A DNA stretch of 64,000 bases from Bicyclus anynana (lineage: Eukaryota > Arthropoda > Insecta > Lepidoptera > Nymphalidae). Shown here one piece after another: positions 33,701-45,376 of this stretch. The translations under genes were made by a program, and so were the position numbers. The stretch lies in the NCBI RefSeq assembly GCF_947172395.1, contig NC_069083.1:10758501-10822500 (forward strand), written 5' to 3'. Each line of letters starts with the position of its first letter. Position 1 is the stretch's first letter. The notes beneath the pieces were generated by a model. That model worked only from the letters and a program-made list of their open reading frames with translations, searched no databases and was not told where the DNA came from.

Positions 33701-34867
33701 TATATTAACAATTCTTGAAGATCATCTAGAAATCCACCAACTTTTTAGAACTCCAGCTGGTTCAAAGAGTGTGGGATGTCATACTGAGGTTGGAAATTAC
33801 TCACTAAGAAGTACGTTTATCAAGCTCTCCAAAAACCTTTTCGAATTATACTCGTACAAGCGTTACGCAATTTCTCATCTGTAAAGATCTCTAGCTCCCC
33901 ACCAAGCTTGCAAGCATGAACCACTGTTTACGTAAACCTAGTAAAGCACGTCATCTGAGGTTTTTCTTTAAAACACCACCCACTCGCGCGTAAAGCCTGA
34001 GTAAAATTGTATTACCGTTAGACATGTGTCATCGCGTCCTCGTTGTGGCAACGCTTCGGGCTACCAAAACTCGTTTTTATTAAGTAGGTAAGTATACCCT
34101 TTAACAAGTAAGGTCAACTTAACAGATGCCCTAATATGCAACGCAGCAATGAAACAGACCTCATCGGAGACATCCTTATACAGAAGAAATGTTTTGTTCA
34201 GAACTTTCTTTAACAGAAAGACTTCATTGCGTGAACACTAATAACAATTTACCAGAATATCTTTTCTATCGTATTTTCTTATATAGCCCCCGGTATGAAA
34301 AAATATGGGCAATAAAATTCGATGAACGAATGACAGCGTTACGTTTTTGTTCATAACCTATTCTGCGCACCTTTCACCGTGCGCTGCCGCCAACAGCATG
34401 TGCACGCAGCGTACATAGTGTATGCAGCGGGTTAACAGTCGATCTGAAAGAGTAAACTCCATTCGTGCGTCGGAGCTGAAACACACTTTTTTTATACATA
34501 TGTTGATAGTTTTATAGTCTACTATTTTTTTTTAAGTTTTTGAAACGAGCTGTAAGTGTTGGTTCAAAGTACGACAAGCACAAACTCGATCAGACTATCT
34601 TGTTTCATTGAGAAGTATCCGCTCCGTTTTTAGACCCTGAAAACTATCTATACCTATTAGAATACCAAGGTACCAAGATCTTCTGAAGTATCTGCCTTTG
34701 AGCTCAAACTCGGTATATTAATCAAGTGTACTGTGTACCTCACAGAAGTACCTACGGTCGATGTCTGACGAGTTCTATGGGGAATTGCATGGTCAATAAA
34801 CTTATTCAGGCTCAATCGTATGATTGTAAATTTTAACTTTTTGATCAACAGACAAACATTGCAAATC
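33701..34867. other. Unassigned intergenic DNA
   Basis: AT-rich, with one GC-richer patch near 34370-34480 (GTGCGCTGCCGCCAACAGCA). No gene or repeat recognised. Confidence 0.4.
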
Positions 34868-35190
34868 GTATTTCATCATTAACAACCCATATTCGGCTCA
34901 CTGTTGAGCCGCACATGTCTCCTCTCAGTGTGAAGAGTTAGGCCAATAGTCCACCACGCCGGCCCAATGCGGATTAGCAGACTTCACACACGAAGAGAAT
35001 TAAGTAAATTCACAGGTATACAGGTTTCCTCATGATGTTTTTCCTTCACCGTTTGAGATAAGTGATATTTAATTTCTTAAAATGCACAAAAAAGAACAGT
35101 TGGAGGTGTATGGCCCTGAACGGATTCGGACCTACGCCCTCCGAATCGAAGTCAAGAGGACATATCCACTGGGCTATCACGTCTAGTTTA
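34868..35190 (-). mobile_element. SINE family B, full-length
   Basis: Minus-strand copy with the tRNA-like head at its right end (complement of CCACTGGGCTATCACGTC for the A box, GGATTCGGACCTACGCCCTC near the B box). The body contains CCAATGCGGATTAGCAGACT and the tail lies at ATCATTAACAACCCATATTC. Confidence 0.87.
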
Positions 35191-37122
35191 TTTGTCAACA
35201 GCAAATTCAGAATACTGTTTCGCGATAGACATATTTAACATATGCCTTAGTGAAGAATAGTGGGATAGAAAGCAGATGTAACTAGTCAGTGCCAACTAAA
35301 TTGGAAACCATGAGGCTATTTATTATCACAAAACTCGGGCGTGTGAATTAGTTTGTTGTTACTTGTTACTCCATAACTAGAGCCAACTGTTTATACATAC
35401 CATTGCATATTAGCAGATGTCTCCGTCAAATCTCCACATTTTGTATGTGCAGACATTTAACTACGGACTGTAATAAAATCATAATATTTTTACCCAACTC
35501 ATAGTTTTTGTCTTTGTTTGTTTTTGTGTTGCTTTCTTGGACGTTAATCTCAAAACGTAGTTTATTTTGATATAATTTATGTCTTTCCTATCACTTCGTT
35601 ATCAGCTATTAGTCGTAGGACGATAAGTTGTTATTTGCATATCTAGGTAGCCTCATATTCGACGTTTATACCTATACAACTATTTGTAATCTTTGCACAT
35701 TAAGAAATAGTAAACAAAGAACTATAAAATCTTTATGACTATTATTTTAAAATTGATATTTTTTTCTTTATATTTTTTTTTTCTTTAATTTATCAATTAA
35801 GTTTAACACTCGATTATCCGAACAGTTCTGTTCTGATCGGGACCGAGCCCCAGATTCACTTAGCATTTCATTAGCAATTTCTACAGCAATTGTTTTATAA
35901 AAAAAAACAATTGCCATCTTTGGTCGACACAATTTATCGCTTGAAAAAATAGCCAATTCAATAAATTGATTAATATTTCGCAATCAATTCGATAACTTTA
36001 TATCGATCGTCTGTGCGCAAACCGAAACAAAAAAAAACTTGAATAGCTGACTGCCACAAATAAAACAAATATACCTACGATTCCTAGCAGCAAATCAAGG
36101 AGAAAAAAACCCAAAGTTTTTACCACCATACAACACTCAATTACCATAGAGCATTATATGAGGAACTAATTTAACAAATGAGGTCACTCCAAGTCGCTAA
36201 ACCCACAAGTTCCGTCATAACTGCAGTGAAAATTCCAAATATTTTACCCAGTAGGCATCTAACAGTTCTTAGAAATATGTCTGTTACCTTAAGAATGCAG
36301 TTCATAAGTAACTGACGTTCTAACCAGTCGATGATTCAACGTGAATGACGTTATAGCTAATGTACTTTCAAGGTGGCAATAGACAGTCATCACTAGACTT
36401 ACCATTTGAAGAATCAACACACATTAAATGAATACTAGGATAAGATTACATGCCGCAATTAAATTCATTATGATCACTTTATCTGGAATCTGGATAGATA
36501 AAGAGACCATCTGGGTTATCTTTTCTTTAGGATTTGATTTAAAGAAAACCATTGCATTTTTAATTGGATTTAATTAATACTACGAGTAGGTACATACCCA
36601 TATGCTGTCTTATGCAAATTATTACATAAATCATATCCGCGTGGAATGCAATCAAGAATTCTGGCTGCATTTCCGCTCTGAATCGGTCGACGTATTTTAC
36701 ATTCCTTTTATTTTTCTTTCTCAAATTCCTTTCCTACCGCTACGTATTTCAAAATGAACAAACACAACGACGTGTTTTTTAAAGTAATCTTTATGGCCAA
36801 CTAACTGCGCCTATAGTATTTTTAAACCTTGACAACGGTTGATATTTAAATAGAGATGGGCTCAGCAGAATCAATAAATATGTATGTTTCCATCGCGTGC
36901 GAATCGCTTGGAAAAGCAGACCCTATTCGCTGTGATATATTACATATTTTTGTCAAGCAGAGCTTGTGTATGTGTGGTTGTGTAATACATAATTTGTGTT
37001 GTGATGTACGCTGTGTGAAGCGCTTATCGCTCGGCAGGAAGTGGCTTGGTTTATTATTCGTGTCGTGCATCATACGGCTGCGTGCGCGGGCGCAGGCGAC
37101 AGGCGACCAGGCTACAGAGTAC
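35191..37122. other. Unassigned intergenic DNA
   Basis: Mostly AT-rich. A 71-codon minus-strand frame at 35768-35983 (KTIAVEIANEMLSESGARS, then a Lys-rich end) is not recognised and is probably chance. Overlapping frames on both strands at 36846-37175 show no domain. Confidence 0.4.
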
Positions 37123-37124
37123 AG

Positions 37125-37397
37125 GCTACAGGAGCATTCTACGCGCTCTGCCCAGCCCCTGTAGCCAAGTGGCACGTAGATTCTCTTTCTATGATCGCAA
37201 ACGCTTCGAAAACTAGAAAAATGTATGAGAATGACAGATCTTGATCACGTGATCTATCGATAGCAAATGTCATTCCCATACATTTTACTAGTTCTCGAAG
37301 CGTTTGCGATTGTAGAAAGAGAATCTACGTGATAATCGATGTGCCACTTGGCTACAGGGGCAAGCTACAGGAGCATTCTGCACGCCGCGTTGCCCAG
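37125..37397. mobile_element. Fold-back MITE (37156-37360) with duplicated flanks
   Basis: The 205-bp core begins CCCCTGTAGCCAAGTGGCAC and ends in its complement. The arms pair for about 80 bp, with a 12-14 nt insertion in the right arm. The flanks share a direct repeat: GCTACAGGAGCATTCT at 37125-37140 and 37364-37379, both followed by a GC-rich segment ending TGCCCAG. The repeat is too long for a normal target-site duplication. Confidence 0.82.
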
Positions 37398-37850
37398 ATA
37401 TGACACTAACGGCACACAGACATTATCTCTAATTAACACCAGGACACCTTTACATAACGAATCTAACCTAACCTCCTCATATTAATTGCCAAGGCACTCT
37501 TTAATGAGCCGCGATGGCTAATCGTTTAACTCTTTGAAGTAACTCAGGTACCTATTATGTTAAAAACGCATTAATAGCTGCTGTTGTATAACGGTGTATG
37601 CTTTCGTTTGAAATAATAACGCAATACCGCATTCTATTATAATTCCTAACTAGCAAGACGTTTTTTAGTGCCCACTAATTGCATTATTATGAACAGCTGC
37701 TTCGTTAGTAGCGGTAGGTATAATCAAACAATATGTTTTTATTTTGAAAAGTCGAAGGTTATTGTGTTTGTTATCCTAACGACATGTTTTCCTAATTGGA
37801 GCCCTTAATTAACTAATTATTTATTTAATATTATGTTTTATCCTATCCTA

Positions 37851-38044
37851 TCCTACTAATACTATAACCGCGAAAGTTTGTATGGATGTTTGTTTGGATG
37901 TTTCTGCAACTACTAAACCGATTTAGCTGAAATTTGGACTGGAATTAAGTTTAAACACACTTTTCATCCCGGAAAAATCCATGTTTCCCGAGGGATTTGT
38001 GAAAAACTAAATTTCACGCGGATGAAATCGCGGGCGTTCGCTAG
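37851..38044 (+). mobile_element. Helitron-like non-autonomous element
   Basis: It starts TC after A (TCCTACTAATACTATAACC) and ends CTAG before T. Internal blocks are GTTTGTATGGATGTTTGTTT, ACTAAACCGATTTAGCTGAA and CGCGGATGAAATCGCGGGCG. The 3' stem is slightly degenerate. No coding capacity. Confidence 0.82.
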
Positions 38045-40740
38045 TAGTAAAATATTTACGAGTAGTTCAACCAATATTTATAGACAATATTTGCAAAAAT
38101 GTGTATTATAGATAGGTCTAATATATCAGTTCCTAGGTCCCGTTACTTGTATATTATATATTCTATACATATATGTATTCTATACATATAATATATATGT
38201 ATAGAATACATTTTTTTTCTGTTTACATATATACATATATTTTATATTCTGTGGTCTCCAAATATATTTTCGAATAGGAGGTACTCCAAGATCCTGTGGC
38301 AGTTTCCGCGCTCTCTGAAACCCCCGGTGACGCCAATACTGTGCGGAAAATATCAGACAATCAGAAAAACCGAAATAACACACAAGAGGATATATTTGGG
38401 TACTATTTGCTATTGGTCTACTGCACAATGATGTCATGGCCGTTATTAACTTAATTTGACCTTTGCAATAATAGAAGATGATTTTTTATTATTTAATTTT
38501 ATACTGCAAATCGACACTTAGATTCTTATACTACACCTTCGTTTGTTAGTAGTTAACTGATAAGCAATATGTACTAGGTCTAAGCTTATCAATCAAAGAA
38601 ACAATCAAGCCTGATGGTGAACCCCGATGAAGCGTGTGGTGGAGCGCGCTTGTCTAAAAAGTGCCTATTCACTGTTGACCAAACGTTGTAAGGAAAAAGG
38701 AAGCTGAAAGGATACTCCATCTCTGCAGTGCCCACGAATATTAAACCAAACAGTTACGCGTACATAGATATATATTCTGGGCATATCGTCTACGTGTGTA
38801 TATTCTAGTCATTTGAAATATTTGGTTAAATTTATCGATGACAAGAATTTTAGTTCGATTGCTCAGAAAAGTATACCTATAGACCCTAAAATAAAACCAT
38901 AGTAGCATTGCACTACCTGCACCAAAGCCTAGTTACGAAACCAAGATCCTAGACTCTATTCATCCATTATCCATCCATCCCTAACGGCTACATTGTTCAT
39001 CTTATTTTTTCTGTTAGTTTGGAGACGAAAGAACGTCTTTTTATAAAACATGATTCATGTTCTTCTTAAATATACATACCTTTAATAAAATAATCATTTA
39101 AATTATTTATTGTTGATAATTTTGGACCTGAAAAATGTTCGTAAACAATACGAAATTTTCATTTCATCTGCATTAGCGGCGATAAACGTATAGCGGAATG
39201 CATTTGCACTACGAGTAAGATATTGCATTTAGTATTCTGTTATTAGGACGACAGGCCCTTTCGCCCCGGCTAGAACAAGTTCCAGTTAGCAATAACAGGT
39301 CATCAACTCACCTCGCAAGGCTGGCCCAACAACGGCCGCTGATCCGTGAAAATCCACCGCCTACTCGCATAACTCTTTGATTTTTATCTGCAGCACGCTC
39401 GCTACCTGAAGTTATGATTATGCCTCGCTGTTCGCATGTCAGTTATAATGCACACTGCCCACAGTGTATGTATTATGCCTGCCTACTCTCACGAACATCT
39501 GTTGTTTTTAATATAATAACTTTTGCTTGCAACACTACCTACTACTTATTGTTTTTTGTTTACCTACATAAGACTGCAGTCTCACCTAATGTTAAGTATG
39601 TCTCATGTATTAAATATGTATTCTGTGCCTATGATGTAGATACGAGTATAAGTGTTATGAATCGAGTTTTCTCTCTTCCCAGTAAATAACAATCACGTTA
39701 AAGTATTTAAAAAAAAATTAGTAGAAATTAAATTGATTCAAGACTCAGAATAGGTTTAATCTAGGTAACAGTTACAAACGTTAGGTATATTATTTTCTTT
39801 TATCTTTACTTGAACAACTTCAATAGATACATAACTATTATAGTCCAATTCTTTAGGAACTTAACTTAGATATAAAACTAAAACTATATATTAAGAATCA
39901 TATTTATAGTCGAAAGTATTAACTGTGCCAGTTTATAATTTCAATTTGCTCATCTAATTTTACAGGCCCTTATATGCAAAATGAATTTGCTTACATTGTA
40001 TCTAAAACATAAAACTTAATGACTCAACATAGCCGGCGCTATATCATGTTCGATATTTGTCTTAATTCCGTGCATGGATATCAATGGCAAATACCTCAAT
40101 AAACAGTTGAGTGTATAAAAGCATCTTTGTAAACGAGACTAAACACATTTGCATTTGCACTTAGCGGAGATGCGAAAGGCATAAAACGTAAAAATAAATA
40201 AAAAACAAAGTTAGTCTGAACGTAACCCGAGAATACGAGATATGCCGACGGCCGGCGCATGCTCTTAACTACGTTTTAATAATACGAATAAGTAAAAAAA
40301 TGTTACGAAGAGAATAGATTGTCTAAGTTTTGCAATAAGTCATTATTGCGAACCTTATATGGGAATGGGTTGATGAATGCAAAAAATAATTTATCACATT
40401 CAGCTAAAATAATAATAAAACAAAAGTTTCTTCTCATAGGAGTCCTTATTTTACTGAAGAAATATAATTTAATACAAATTAGGTATATCAGAGATGCAAT
40501 CATGTGAAGCGGAAAACTTAAATATTAAAAAGAGAAACAAAGATAATCTTTTTAACATAAAAATGGAAATGACTTGAAAGACATATTTCAGTTATTGTGA
40601 TTTTAACAAAAAAATACGAAATCGATTTTATGAAATGCCCTTTTTATTTCTTAAAAATCGGTTTCTTATTTTTTTCAAACACAAAACAATTTTCAAAATT
40701 AGTTAATAAATGACGAAGTTATGAGATAACAAACATTTAA
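38045..40740. other. Intergenic DNA, mostly unassigned
   Basis: AT-rich alternating sequence at 38150-38210 (TATGTATTCTATACATATA). A dispersed-repeat fragment may lie at 38600-38745 (GGAGCGCGCTTGTCTAAAAA, then GTGCCTATTCACTGTTGACC). A GC-richer unique patch lies at 39240-39400 (CGACAGGCCCTTTCGCCCC). No gene is supported. Confidence 0.4.
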
Positions 40741-40800
40741 AAAAAAACCATACGCGTCGAATTGGGAACCTTCTTTTTTTGAAGTCAGTTGGAAATTCAT
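40741..40800 (-). mobile_element. Terminal fragment of a TIR element
   Basis: CATACGCGTCGAATTGGGAA followed by TTTGAAGTCAGTT corresponds, in reverse, to the left terminus of the element at 46501-47123 (AACCGACTTCAAAAAGGAGG). Only one end is present. Confidence 0.5.
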
Positions 40801-41529
40801 ATCATAAGTCAAAATACATTAACATTGATAGTAAAGAAGGATCCGAACCCAATCACAACAAAAGAAGTAAGAGGACAAATAGAAAATTGTTGATGAACCA
40901 ATATGTATCTACTTCTAAATAAATTCCTAAATAATTGAACTGATCTCCTATTACAGGCGTTATTGATTTATTATTCAATTCTAATGCATAATTATCTAAC
41001 TGTGATTTCAATAGAGTAAACTAAAGCTAGTTGAAATGTCCACAAGAAAGCCGGATGATCCAATCAGCACAGAGTGAGTCACTCGCAGGACCACGCACGC
41101 GCGTCGTCCTATAATTGAGCCCCTATTCTTGAATGTGGATGTTTATCCATAATGGACGTTCCGATCTCTCATTCGCACTTGAGAATGGATGCACACAAAG
41201 TGGCGACAGACTGAGATCAACGTTATAAGGAATACAAGTGACGTCATCGGTATCTCGTATCGTTAGATGTGGTGAATATTGTATGAATTGAATTGCCACT
41301 TGCACCGGTAACAGTCACTAGTGATCTATCATCTTGTTGCACATGCGTGAGCCGAGATGAGTTCTAAAAACTAGATTTATAAACTAAACTAAGAGTAATA
41401 TGCGCTATACCTAGTCCGCGTTGAAGTTGCAACACGCTGCGCAGATAATATCATAGCGCCGCTGAGAAGTTTTTGACTTTTTGTACACTGCGCATACGCC
41501 TTGTGTTCAGAGCGGATCAAAAGTTTGAG

Positions 41530-41817
41530 GCGTCATCATCATATCAGCTCACTGCTGAGCTGGGGTCTCCTCTCAGAATGAGTGGGGTTAGGCCAATAGT
41601 TCACCACGCTGGCCCAATGTGGATTGGTAGACTTCACAAACTCAGAGAATTAAGAAAATTCTCTGGTATGCAGGTTTCCTCACGATGTTTTTCCTTCACC
41701 GATTGAGACCCGTAATATTCCTAAAATGCACACAACTTAAAAGTTAGAGGTGCATGCCCCGGACTCGACCCTCCGGAATCGGAGGCAGAGTTCAAATCCA
41801 CTGGGCTATGACGGCTC
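41530..41817 (-). mobile_element. SINE family B, near full-length
   Basis: Same block order as 34868-35190: GGTCTCCTCTCAGAATGAGT, CCCAATGTGGATTGGTAGAC, TTCCTTCACCGATTGAGACC, then a head with CCACTGGGCTATGACGGC. The plus-strand frames inside are chance. Confidence 0.85.
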
Positions 41818-42159
41818 TAGAAAATATCAGAATATCAAAAATTAAACAGCGGAAATATAAAAACTTGGAGACTTCTTTGGCGTATAAACCTTGGCCACGG
41901 GTCGGTGCAGATAAGATTGTTTTTCAAGGAACTGTCATGTTCATCTTGTCAATATTATTGTAAATTCTCTATTTACATAATATCTAAGTAAATCGTCAAT
42001 TATTGGAAGCGTATGTACCACCTTTGGGAGGTTGATTAGAAACTGAATGCTCACACCTACTATATAAACGAGATAAATATGTATACATTATATATAGATA
42101 TATATAGATACTTATAAAAGTAGGTACTTATTATTATAAAAATAGGTACTAATTGTGAT

Positions 42160-42275
42160 CTAACGGGCTAACTTGTTAGGAGGAGGATGAAAATCCACAC
42201 ACCTTTCGGTTTTTACACGACATCGTATCGGAACGCTAAATCGCTTGGCGGTACGTCTTTGCCGGTAACCTCAAA
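42160..42275 (-). mobile_element. SINE family A, internal fragment
   Basis: Contains GCTAACTTGTTAGGAGGAGG, GAAAATCCACACACCTTTCG and CGCTTGGCGGTACGTCTTTG, identical in order to 864-1183. Both ends are missing. Confidence 0.85.
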
Positions 42276-43011
42276 ACTGTTCCATTTAAACTTTCGAAGA
42301 TGTCCTCTTAATCTGAAACGCAAGTAAGTATACGAACCTATCAACTGACCGCGCAAGTATTTACGTAATAACGTTGTCTTATCAATTTACGTAGGCGTCA
42401 ATACACATATTTAATTGTATTCGTGTGACTGGACCGTCTGACTCACGAATGACCCACTGTAAAAAAAATCACACACAAACTACTTCATATCTGTGAAAAT
42501 GGCGACGCATTACGCTTAGTCATAATTGTTATAAACATATGAACCTGAAATACGACGAAATCTTACATTTAAATTACTAGGTGGGCATGTAATTAAATTA
42601 AACGATCAAGTGCACTCGGTGTCTCGTTTGCTTCAATTTTCATTCGACGTATTCATTTTGAATAAATTAATTGCAACGCGTGCGAAAATTCACGTTAATA
42701 AGATAAATAAAATACTAATGATTTGGCAATCTGTTTCGTTGCGTAATTTTTATTGTTTTTAGTTTTTTTAATGTTATCGCAATACACAAATTTACGATAT
42801 TATTTTGTATTAAAGAATTGCAATAATCGAACGTGTGTTAAATTTTGTTAATCATATGCAATGCAACTGCCTCCTCGAAGTGATATTGCGCAAAACGTTC
42901 TTTGAATCGCTTTCTACGTTGGCGTCACGTCCCTTGATAAGCTACAGTTGCCAAACATCCTGTGTTCCCTGGACATGTCCTTATTCTAGTAATGTATTCA
43001 TCATCATCATC
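42276..43011. other. Unassigned AT-rich DNA
   Basis: No gene or repeat recognised. It ends in a (CAT)n run adjoining the RTE-type LINE tail. Confidence 0.45.
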
Positions 43012-43400
43012 ATATCAGCCGATGGACGTCCACTGCAGGACATAGGCCTTTTGTAGGGACTTCCAAACATCACGATACTGAGCCACCTGCATCCAGCGAA
43101 TCCCTGCGACTCGCTTGATGTCGTCAGTCCACCTGGTGGGGGGTCGGCCAACACTGCGCTTACTAGTGCGGGGTCGCCATTCCAGCACTTTGGGACCCCA
43201 ACGTCCATCGGCTCTTCGCACTATGTGCCCCGCCCATTGCCACTTCAGCTTTGCAACTCGTTGAGCTATGTCGGTGACTTTGGTTCTTCTGCGGATCTCC
43301 TCATTTCTGATTCGATCACGCAGAGATACTCCTAACATAGCTCGTTCCATCGCCCGCTGTGTGACTCTGAGCCTTCTTATGAGGCCCATAGTTAGCGACC
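43012..43400 (-). mobile_element. RTE-type LINE 3' end with readable RT C-terminus
   Basis: The best-preserved RTE-type copy in the window. The minus-strand frame encodes the C-terminal end of an endonuclease-reverse transcriptase. Segments recognised in order are GLIRRLRVTQRAMERAM, RIRNEEIRRRTKVTDIAQRV, KWQWAGHIVRRADGRWGPKV, GRPPTRWTDDIKRVAG and a Trp-rich close ending near WTSIG. After the stop comes a (ATGATG)n-type tail at 43012-43020 in plus sense. The 5' part, including endonuclease and RT catalytic domains, is absent, so this is a dead-on-arrival truncated copy. The open frame suggests a fairly recent insertion. Confidence 0.9.
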
Positions 43401-43418
43401 AATGTTGGTCGCTAACTA
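43389..43418. repeat. Perfect palindrome at the LINE truncation point
   Basis: TAGTTAGCGACCAA (43389-43402) and its exact complement (43405-43418) flank TG. It lies where similarity to the RTE-type coding sequence stops. Confidence 0.93.
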
Positions 43419-43471
43419 GTCGGTAATGTATTGTATAGAGTAAATACAGTTGCACTTGCTATACTTATATT

Positions 43472-43690
43472 CAAACATTAGCAGACGCCCCGTGGTTTTA
43501 TACGCGTAGTACCCGTTCCGTGGGAATACAGGGATAAAACATACATAGGCTATGTTTTATCCCTGTATTCCCACGGAACGGGTCACTCACAAATAACGCA
43601 CCTTTCTATCGGGAAAAGAATTTTCAAAATTCAAAATTTCAGTAGATCTAAAAATTACTCTCTACAACCTCTTTAAAATATTAGTAAATA
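43472..43690 (-). mobile_element. Helitron-like element carrying a large hairpin
   Basis: Minus-strand copy. The 3' end is degenerate (ATTAGCAGACGCCCCGTGG in plus sense) and the 5' side has TTTAAAATATTAGTAA. Inside lies a perfect inverted repeat with 32-bp arms, 43511-43542 and 43552-43583, around a 9-nt loop (ACATAGGCT). The arm contains CCCGTTCCGTGGGAATACAG, the family's usual conserved block, present here in both orientations. Confidence 0.75.
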
Positions 43691-45204
43691 ATTATAGAAG
43701 TACCTATAGATTACATTTCCCTTTTAGCACATAATGTCATATTATGTACGATACTTTATAAAGAGCCATCGCGTCCTGATTAAAAATTGCATTTGGTTAA
43801 TGTAATGATAAGCTGATGAACTTACGTAAACTCCTCATTGAACCTACTTACTGCGAGCTTTTGACCCAGCTTATTTTTGTAATGTAATGGAAGCTTACAA
43901 AATGCAATTGAAAAGTAAAATAATGATACATCTCACCGTGAAATTTTAAATTATTTTTTAAAGAAACATGGGTTAAAAATGGTAACTAACACAAACAAAA
44001 TCTAAAGCGGCTTAACTTATCTAACTTAAATTCAGTATAGGACAATGAACACCTTTTAATCCGATTTTCCTACATGTATACTTGATTTAGGTAAATGAAA
44101 CCGCAGGGCACAGCTAGTATCTAGAAAATATATAATTTCTATAGAGTCACTGATTCCTTTTCTTTTTACATAATCGAAATTACCATATTATTAAATTAAA
44201 AGTATGCGTAAATTGGCCTTACTCGTATTCAGCTATTTATGTTGACCTTCCATACCGTTACATTGTTCCACATACATTATCGAGTATTCTTATTGAATAA
44301 TACGAATTCGTGACTTGACCTAGAACCCTGAACCTCATTAGCTACGCGTCACGGAACAAAAACGAAATGATTCATAATTAAGAAGATATTTTTTATTTGT
44401 TTGAAAACTACGCTTATTATATTATATGATTGATTGTAAATATATCTCTTCTTCTACGACAAGTAAGTGATGTCTGTTGTCCCTACTACAATAAAAGAAA
44501 ACTTTTTATTAAATTAGACAAAAAAAAATTTTCACCTCGAGTCTATAGCGTCTCACAGTAGTCTTGTTATTTTTTTTAGTTTCACCTATCTAAGAATACT
44601 TGGGTTATCGAGACAAATCTAACGATATCCTAATTACGTAAATCCGTTCAGTGGTTTAGAAGATATGAGGTAATAAAGAATATTACATACATACATACAT
44701 ACATACAAACATACATACAAGATACGCGCGAAAAACATAACCCTTCTTGCAGTCAGGTAAAAACGGGACGCTCTACAAAGTCGTTTCTGAACAACATGAA
44801 ATAACTGACTGAAAAACCTTAATCTTTTTGATATTCTTACATGGCTTGAATTATAACATCACCGGGTTAGCATCGCCCTCAAAGTGATCAGCAGGTAGAC
44901 CGTAATGTTATTTTTCGCTTTTTAGTTTAGTTGGTACGTTTTATGTTTTTGAAGTAGGTTGATATTTTTTTATATATTTTTTTAATTCGGCAGCATTATA
45001 ATAGCCACGGGAAAAAGACCTAATTAAAATCTACACTTTTTCGTGATTCCGTGCTTTCAATTCACTCGGTTTATTTTCAAATCAAATCAAACCAAATCAC
45101 TATTTATTTATTAGGTTTTACAGTATTGTACAGGTTTTGATCTTCAAATTATTGAATTACCTTGACATTCAACTAAAGAATGCAATTTCATGGGAATAAC
45201 AAAG
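43691..45204. other. Intergenic DNA downstream of the SDR gene
   Basis: AT-rich. A dispersed repeat tail with a (CATA)n microsatellite lies at about 44650-44745 (CCGTTCAGTGGTTTAGAAGA, then the repeat, then AACATAACCCTTCTTGCAGT). A fragment resembling the interior of the 46501-47123 element lies near 44910-44980 (TTTTTCGCTTTTTAGTTT). No other gene. Confidence 0.45.
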
Positions 45205-45210
45205 TTTATT
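45205..45210 (-). terminator. Candidate polyadenylation signal of the SDR gene
   Basis: AATAAA on the minus strand, about 170 bp after the SDR stop codon. Further AATAAA-like hexamers occur downstream near 45066-45110, so the exact site is uncertain. Confidence 0.4.
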
Positions 45211-45376
45211 GACAAGAATTGTAATTGGTCTTATAAACTTCTTGCATCTTTTTATAGACAATTATGTCCGGTCTCACACATGTAAATATAATTGTAATAT
45301 TTACACGTGTGAGAGAGAGTGTAGAGATCTTACTGACGTCGCTTCACTACAGTTTCCGCACTCAGATTTTTTCATT

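Noticed and set aside
36846..37175. ORFs of 109 and 102 aa on opposite strands
   Set aside because: They run into the MITE and its flanking repeat, and no domain was recognised.
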